From NCBI RefSeq assembly GCF_036013525.1, contig NZ_CP107853.1, positions 7,564,001-7,628,000 of the forward strand: a stretch of 64,000 nucleotides of DNA, written 5' to 3'. A program made the translations under genes and the position numbers. The DNA comes from Nonomuraea sp. NBC_00507. GTDB lineage: Bacteria; Actinomycetota; Actinomycetes; Streptosporangiales; Streptosporangiaceae. Positions 59,344-64,000 of the stretch are shown piece after piece (positions within the stretch are counted from its first letter, which is position 1; every line of letters starts with the position of its first letter). The notes under the pieces were generated by a model. It saw only the letters and a program-made list of their open reading frames with translations, made no database searches and was not told where the DNA came from.

Positions 59344-60567
59344 ATGACGAAGAACGTCGCCGGCGAACTCGCCGGCCTGGAACTGCCGGTCGAGCGGGGC
59401 TGCCCGTTCGCCCCGCCCGCCGCCTACGAGCGGCTGCGCGAGCAGGCGCCGATCAGCAAGGTGCGCCTGACCAGCGGCGGCGAAGCGTGGTGGGTGTCCG
59501 GACATGAGGAGGCCCGCGCCGTCCTCGCCGACGGCCGCTTCTCCTCCGACAAGCGCAAGGACGGCTTCCCGCTCTTCACCCTCGATGCGGCGACCCTGCA
59601 GCAGCTCCGCAGCCAGCCGCCGTTGATGCTCGGCATGGACGGCGCGGAACACTCCGCGGCCCGCCGCCCGGTGATCGGCGAGTTCACCGTGAAGCGGCTG
59701 GCCGCGCTACGCCCGCGGATCCAGGACATCGTCGACCACTTCATCGACGACATGCTCGCCACCGACCAGCGGCCGGTCGACCTGGTGCAGGCGCTGTCCC
59801 TGCCGGTGCCCTCCCTGGTGATCTGCGAACTGCTCGGCGTCCCCTACACCGACCACGACTTCTTCCAAAGCCGCACCACCATGATGGTGCGCCCGACCTC
59901 GCTGGAAGACCGCCGGCGAGCCCTCGCCGAACTGCGCGCCTACGTCGACGACCTGCTCACCCGCAAGGAGTCCGAACCCGGCGACGACCTGTTCAGCCGG
60001 CAGATCGCCCGGCAACGCCAGCAGGGCGCCCTCGACCACTCGGGCCTGGTGAGCCTGGCGTTCCTGCTGCTGACCGCCGGACACGAGACCACCGCGAACA
60101 TGATCTCGCTCGGCGTGGTCGGGCTGCTCTCCCATCCGGAGCAACTGGCCTTGGTCAAGGCCGACCCGGGCAGGACGCCCATGGCCGTGGAGGAACTGCT
60201 GCGCTACTTCTCCATCGCCGACGGGGTCACCTCCCGGCTGGCCACCGAGGACGTGCAGATCGGCGGGGTGAGCATCAAGGCCGGCGAGGGCGTCATCGTC
60301 TCCGGCCTGTCGGCCAACTGGGACCCGGCGGCGTTCAAGGACCCGGCCGACCTGGATGTCGAGCGCGGGGCCCGCCATCACCTCGCCTTCGGCTTCGGCC
60401 CGCACCAGTGCCTCGGCCAGAACCTGGCCCGGATGGAACTGCAGATCGTCTTCGACACGCTGTTCCGCCGCATCCCCACCCTGCGGCCCGCCGTACCGGT
60501 CGAGGACCTGGCGTTCAAGACCGACGCCGTCATCTACGGCGTTCACGAACTCCCGGTCACCTGGTGA
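59344..60567 (+). CDS. cytochrome P450 (CYP105-like)
   Basis: 407 residues from the ATG at 59344. The I-helix is LLTAGHETTAN at about 242-252, the K-helix ExxR is EELLR, and the heme-binding loop is FGFGPHQCLGQNLAR with Cys356. The N-terminus has no membrane anchor, so it is a soluble bacterial class I P450 that needs a ferredoxin and reductase. A ferredoxin gene begins 8 bp after the stop but is truncated, so electrons must come from elsewhere. A recognisable sigma-C-terminal fragment lies in frame upstream. The local ribosome site (TAGGGGG) is near the ATG. Confidence 0.93.
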   Translation: MTKNVAGELAGLELPVERGCPFAPPAAYERLREQAPISKVRLTSGGEAWWVSGHEEARAVLADGRFSSDKRKDGFPLFTLDAATLQQLRSQPPLMLGMDGAEHSAARRPVIGEFTVKRLAALRPRIQDIVDHFIDDMLATDQRPVDLVQALSLPVPSLVICELLGVPYTDHDFFQSRTTMMVRPTSLEDRRRALAELRAYVDDLLTRKESEPGDDLFSRQIARQRQQGALDHSGLVSLAFLLLTAGHETTANMISLGVVGLLSHPEQLALVKADPGRTPMAVEELLRYFSIADGVTSRLATEDVQIGGVSIKAGEGVIVSGLSANWDPAAFKDPADLDVERGARHHLAFGFGPHQCLGQNLARMELQIVFDTLFRRIPTLRPAVPVEDLAFKTDAVIYGVHELPVTW

Positions 60568-60574
60568 GCAGGAC

Positions 60575-60640
60575 ATGATGCGGATCACAGCCGACACCGA
60601 CCTCTGCGTCGGCTCCGGCCAGTGCGTCCTGACCGAACCG
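60575..60640 (+). pseudogene. truncated 3Fe-4S ferredoxin
   Basis: MMRITADTDLCVGSGQCVLTEP is the standard start of a P450-associated 3Fe-4S ferredoxin (two of the three cluster Cys). After 22 residues the similarity ends abruptly; the third Cys region (..CP..AI) is missing. Its place directly after the P450 stop shows a once intact P450-ferredoxin operon. Confidence 0.8.
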
Positions 60641-60702
60641 CTCAGCAGCATCTCAAGTCCATCCTCGCCTACTCCAACATGCCGGTGCTGGGCCAGCCCG
60701 AG
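60637..60702 (+). pseudogene. NADPH-dependent FMN reductase C-terminal scrap
   Basis: RTAQQHLKSILAYSNMPVLG then QPE resembles the C-terminal block of flavodoxin-fold NAD(P)H:FMN/quinone reductases (..LR..L.F.NMPV.GQPE.F). It abuts the ferredoxin stub in another frame, so the truncation joined two unrelated genes. The remaining sequence to 60840 is not recognisable. Confidence 0.45.
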
Positions 60703-60840
60703 CCGCCACCACATCCCCGCCCCCACGGCCTCCCGCCTTGCTTCCAGCAACGCTGTCCGGTGAGCAGGTCAAGCGACAGGACGATGCGGGCTGGCGTGCG
60801 AAGCATCCGGCATTTCCGCTCAAGGACCTGAGCGGCAGAA

Positions 60841-61500
60841 CTACATGCCGCCGCTCTCCGACGCCCCTGCGCCCGGCAGTCTGGCCTGTGCGCCATGGAG
60901 AATGAAGCCGGCCACCCGCTCGAGGAAGTCGTCCTCCAGCGGATGGCCGAGCATGAGCCAGTGGAAGTAGAGCGGCCCAGAGATCATCTCCAGCAGGAAG
61001 TCCGGGTCGGTGTCGGCGGGTAGCTCGCCGCGTTCGCGGGCGCGCTCGAAGAGAACTCCCGAGACCTTGAATCGGGCCGGCCAGAACCTGTCGAGGAGTT
61101 CGTACAGGTCGGCATTCGCGGCAGTGCGCGGCCCGGCTTCGCGCTGCAGCGCGACGACCCAGGGGACGCTGAGGCCGAGCCGGATTTCGTTGAGCAGCTC
61201 GATGAGATCCCCGCGCAGGCTGCCGGTGTCGGCGGGCGGGACCAACTGGCCACGGCGCTCTATGAGGGCTGCGGACACCAGGCCGACCTTGTTGCCCCAG
61301 CGGCGGTAGATCGTCGTCTTGTTGACACCAGCGCGCTCGGCCACCGCATCGACGCGCAGCGCGGCGTAGCCGACCTCGCTCAACTCCGCGATGGTGGCAT
61401 CGATGACGGCTTCGCGCACGCGCGCCGTCCGGCCGCCCGGCCGAACTGTGGCGGCGTCGGCGTACAGAGGCTGAACGTCTTGCGGCGGTTCTCCTGGCAC
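60841..61500 (-). CDS. TetR/AcrR-family regulator
   Basis: 219 residues. The HTH is LRVDAVAERAGVNKTTIYRRWGNK at about 48-71, followed by a TetR_C_11-like effector domain (LPADTDPDFLLEMISGPLYFHWLMLGHPLEDDFLERVAGFIL). It lies divergent to the frameshifted Dabb gene. Three ATGCAA half-sites lie in the intergenic region and may be its operators. Confidence 0.88.
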   Translation of the reverse strand: MPGEPPQDVQPLYADAATVRPGGRTARVREAVIDATIAELSEVGYAALRVDAVAERAGVNKTTIYRRWGNKVGLVSAALIERRGQLVPPADTGSLRGDLIELLNEIRLGLSVPWVVALQREAGPRTAANADLYELLDRFWPARFKVSGVLFERARERGELPADTDPDFLLEMISGPLYFHWLMLGHPLEDDFLERVAGFILHGAQARLPGAGASESGGM

Positions 61501-61612
61501 ACGGCCAGGTTAGAGCGGCGCCACTGCTAGATGCAACTTCTGGGTGCGTTAAGCGGGGAATTAAGGCAACAGATGGTTGTGTTACGAGGATCGTTGATCC
61601 TACAGTCCCTCA

Positions 61613-61631
61613 ATGCAACAAGTCATTGCAT
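61613..61631. promoter_or_regulatory. ATGCAA-N7-TTGCAT palindrome
   Basis: ATGCAA (61613-61618) and TTGCAT (61626-61631) form a 6+6 dyad with a 7-bp spacer, 27 bp before the Dabb start. A third ATGCAA lies at 61531, 31 bp upstream of the TetR gene. Together they fit a shared TetR operator region. Confidence 0.5.
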
Positions 61632-61657
61632 CAAGGTTCGTTCGGAGGAGAACCGCC

Positions 61658-62076
61658 ATGATCTACCACCAGGTTCGCATCGCCATGAAGCCCGACGCTC
61701 CCGAAGACCAGGTCCAGCACGCGCTCGACCTGATGCGCAAGCTCGGCGACATCGACGCCGTCGAGTTCTTCGTGGTCGGCCGTGACTTCGGCGGCGAGTT
61801 CCACTACGGCGCCATGTACGCGCTCAAGGACATCGACGCCTACCGCACGTACATGTACGACCCGCTGCACCGCCAGATCGACGCGATCGGTCTGCCGCTC
61901 GCGGCCAACATGGTCTCCTGGATCTCACCGACGACCCCGACCCCGAGATCGGCGACAAGATCGCCCAGGTGCACAGCGACCGGTTCACCGACCACCCCGA
62001 AATCCTCGATCTGGTCGAGAACCTCGACTCGTACGAGGGCAGCGGCGTCCCCGGCGACGACTCCAAGCCCGTATGA
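61658..62076 (+). pseudogene. Dabb-family (stress-responsive alpha-beta barrel) gene with one-base frameshift
   Basis: The start MIYHQVRIAMKPDAPEDQVQ...FFVVGRDFGGEFHYGAMYALKDIDAYRTYM is a normal Dabb domain with GGAGGAG ahead. At about 61920 the frame is lost: NMVSWI instead of NMVSWDLTDDPDPEIGDKIAQ in frame +1, which runs on to VENLDSYEGSGV and a proper stop at 62074-62076. Loss of one G in a GGG run (TGGATC where TGGGATC is expected) explains it. It could be a real mutation or a base-calling error. Confidence 0.8.
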
Positions 62077-62474
62077 GCCGGTGCCGCCGGGAGACGGCCG
62101 CCACCGCCTTAGCCATGCTCCCTCCCTCATCACCTCGATGCCCCGGATGACCTCGTCTTCATGACCACCCAGCCCAGGCGCACGCTGTTGCGAGGTACGC
62201 CGAGCCGGAACAGGAAGCCTCGGTAGGCCGCTCGGCACGCCGCGCCCGCGCCGCGTGCCGATTCGCGCACGGCGGGTGCGTGTAAGCAGGCGTAGCGTCC
62301 GGAAGAGTGAGGTCGGGGGATGGCCACGGGCCGGCACCGACGAAAGCCCGTCGCTGTCGCTCACCGGACGGGACGCGTGAACGCGGTTGCCGCCGTTGAT
62401 CCGCGGCTGCGCGAGACCGCGGCTGAAGAGAGGGCGACCAACGCCGGCACACGCACCACACCAAGGAGAACTCC
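62077..62474. other. 398-bp interval, no gene recognised
   Basis: Sequence between the Dabb gene and the epoxide hydrolase. The minus-strand frame around 62170-62230 reads FLFRLGVPRNSVRLGWVVMK, which has a protein-like look but no family I can name. The promoter for the hydrolase must be in the right half. Confidence 0.4.
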
Positions 62475-63656
62475 ATGCCGAGCAACACACCCATGATCAC
62501 GGTCAGTGACGCAGAACTGAACGAGCTCCGCGCTCGGTTGACGGCCACGCGATGGCCCCAGCCCTGGCCTGTGAACGGCTGGGAGGCCGGCACCGACACC
62601 GCGGAACTCCGCCGCCTCGTCGCGTACTGGGCCTCCGGCTACGACTGGCGCGCCCACGAAGCCGCCATCAACGCCCTCCCGTCACATCTCGCGGACCTCG
62701 ACGGAACACCGGTGCACTACCTTCGCTTCGACGGCGAGCACCCGGACGCGCTGCCGATCATCCTCACGCACGGCTGGCCCAGCTCCTTCCTCGAACTCAT
62801 CCCCCTCGCCGACCGGTTGTCCACCCCATCCCGGTACGGAGGAGCAGCCGAGGACGCCTTCACCGTGATCGTTCCCTCTTTGCCCGGATTCGCTTTCTCG
62901 CCCCAGCGGCCCACGCTCACGGATGCGCAGCAGACACACGACCTCTGGCACCGGCTGATGCGCGACGAACTCGGCTTCGAGCGGTACGCGGCGCACGGCG
63001 GGGACCTGGGCGCCGGCGTCACCTCACGGCTCGCCGAGGCCCACCCCGAGGCGCTGGTCGGCATCCACCTGCTGGCCGTGGCAGCACCGGCCGACTACGA
63101 CCCGGACGGCCTCACCCCGCAGGAGCGGGCCCACCTCGCCTCCGTGGCGGCCTGGGAGGCACAGGAAGGCGCGTACCAGCACCAGCAGAACACCCGCCCC
63201 CTCACCCTGGCCCACGGCCTGGCCGACTCGCCCGCCGGCCTGCTCGCCTGGATCGTCGAGAAGTACCGTGCGTGGAGCGACAGCGGAGGCGACCTGTCCT
63301 CGCGCTTCAGCGACGACTTCATCCTCACCCAGGCCTCCCTCTACTGGTTCACCGGCACGATCTCGACGTCCTTCAGGCCCTACTACGAGTACGCCCACGG
63401 CCTGACCAGACGTGTGGAGCGGGTGAGGGTGCCCACAGCCGTCGCCCTGTTCCCCGCAGACCTGAGCCGGCCCCCACGGAGCTGGGCCGAGCGCACCTAC
63501 AACATCACGCGCTACACGCCCATGCCCCGCGGTGGACACTTCGCCGCCCACGAAGAACCCGACCTGTTGGCCCACGACGTCATCGAGTTCTTCCGCACTC
63601 TCCGTCCCTCTCCGTCTTCAGCCCCGGTCGTTTCCCAGGAGAGAGAGGCTCCATGA
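62475..63656 (+). CDS. epoxide hydrolase (EHN-domain alpha/beta hydrolase)
   Basis: 393 residues. The N-terminal EHN domain (VSDAELNELRARLTATRWPQPW) is followed by LTHGWPSSFLELIPLADRL with the oxyanion HGWP near 96-99, the Asp nucleophile in HGGDLGAGVTSRL near 175-187, and the C-terminal His in MPRGGHFAAHEEPDLL near 350-365. The lid Tyr residues are in LYWFTGTISTSFRPYYEY. It hydrolyses epoxides to diols in the cytosol. AAGGAG is upstream of the ATG. Confidence 0.92.
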   Translation: MPSNTPMITVSDAELNELRARLTATRWPQPWPVNGWEAGTDTAELRRLVAYWASGYDWRAHEAAINALPSHLADLDGTPVHYLRFDGEHPDALPIILTHGWPSSFLELIPLADRLSTPSRYGGAAEDAFTVIVPSLPGFAFSPQRPTLTDAQQTHDLWHRLMRDELGFERYAAHGGDLGAGVTSRLAEAHPEALVGIHLLAVAAPADYDPDGLTPQERAHLASVAAWEAQEGAYQHQQNTRPLTLAHGLADSPAGLLAWIVEKYRAWSDSGGDLSSRFSDDFILTQASLYWFTGTISTSFRPYYEYAHGLTRRVERVRVPTAVALFPADLSRPPRSWAERTYNITRYTPMPRGGHFAAHEEPDLLAHDVIEFFRTLRPSPSSAPVVSQEREAP

Positions 63657-64000
63657 CGCCGGCGAGGCAGCCTGGACCGGGCGTCCGATCGCAGCCAGGC
63701 CCATCTCCGCCGTGGCGCAACACACGCGTGTCTCACGCCCTGAGACGGCGTGTCGCTGGTCGCCAAGCACGCGACGATGACCCGCTTGCCACCGGAGGCC
63801 GCGCCGAGTGCGTCATTCAGGCGGGGATCAACGCACATTGCCGATCGGCTGGGGTGGGCTCCGGAATGCCGGCTCACCGGCAATCCGACCGGCGCGTCCG
63901 AGATTTCGGACCGGCACTCAACAGCGATATCGACCGGTGCTCGGAGAGCTATTAGGGATGTCATCGGGGAGTAGCAATAATTCCGGATTACTGGGATGCC
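63657..64000. other. 344-bp right edge, no gene recognised
   Basis: No frame after the epoxide hydrolase stop shows a family match or good start signals. Any gene entering from the right would have to begin outside the window. Confidence 0.4.

Noticed and set aside
62159..62599. Minus-strand gene before the epoxide hydrolase
   Set aside because: Most of it is the mirror of the hydrolase 5' end; the remaining stretch has no family match.
1..64000. tRNA, rRNA or CRISPR arrays
   Set aside because: No tRNA-like cloverleaf, rRNA signature or regularly spaced repeats were seen on either strand by eye; a tRNAscan or CRISPR finder run would settle it.
1..64000. A biosynthetic gene cluster around the SARP/LAL regulators
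   Set aside because: No PKS, NRPS, terpene cyclase or RiPP genes are present; the regulators are next to single hydrolases.

Overview
The window is high-GC, gene-dense DNA from a filamentous actinomycete. The evidence is the strong G/C third-position bias, frequent GTG starts, many ATGA/GTGA overlaps, SARP/BTAD and LAL regulators, ECF41 sigma factors, MarR/TetR/HxlR pairs and a mycothiol-type DinB protein. A Streptosporangiales-like host is my inference. It reads as a chromosomal accessory region: oxidoreductases, hydrolases, glyoxalase-fold proteins and their local regulators, with many decayed genes and mobile-element scars.

Layout. 0-7 kb: an ArsP-type permease; an NmrA-like reductase beside an ECF41 sigma factor; a SARP scrap; a quinone-reductase-like ADH; and a two-component pair whose kinase is destroyed by an IS5-type insertion and an amber codon. 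7-15 kb: TetR beside a deleted oxidoreductase, a complete IS5-type element, an HxlR/DsbA/SDR module, Tn3 and IS21 remnants, and an ADH/MarR pair sharing a 15-bp palindrome. 15-27 kb: a large LAL regulator, YCII and two alpha/beta-hydrolases, a PaoABC-type molybdenum aldehyde oxidase operon, and a tyrosine-recombinase relic. 27-36 kb: an iron-type solute-binding lipoprotein interlocked tail-to-tail with glnH-glnX (no pknG), a DinB protein, a serine hydrolase and an AfsR-like regulator. 36-38 kb: an intact-looking IS605-type element (TnpA + TnpB nuclease). 38-50 kb: SARP/hydrolase, AlaX/XRE-cupin, RibD-type reductase, DUF1266, tandem-HTH TetR, trypsin-like protease, GntR/VOC, a FetB-type permease and AraC/VOC. 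50-64 kb: a third SigJ-like sigma factor with VOC partners, a VOC duplex, SRPBCC and ricin-type proteins, a PL8 lyase relic, a second ECF41/SDR pair with recognisable promoters, a P450 with a truncated ferredoxin, TetR, a frameshifted Dabb gene and an epoxide hydrolase.

How the genes work together. The two ECF41 sigma genes (2236 and 58098) each lie divergent to an NmrA/SDR oxidoreductase, the classical ECF41 context. Both, and the second SDR gene, carry GTCACA-N16-(C/T)GT(C/T) elements with exactly 16-bp spacing, which gives a testable autoregulated circuit. Most other units are single regulator/enzyme pairs with palindromes between them. Several units look recently broken by single-base indels (Dabb, GNAT) or deletions. 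Raw-read confirmation would separate true decay from sequencing error.
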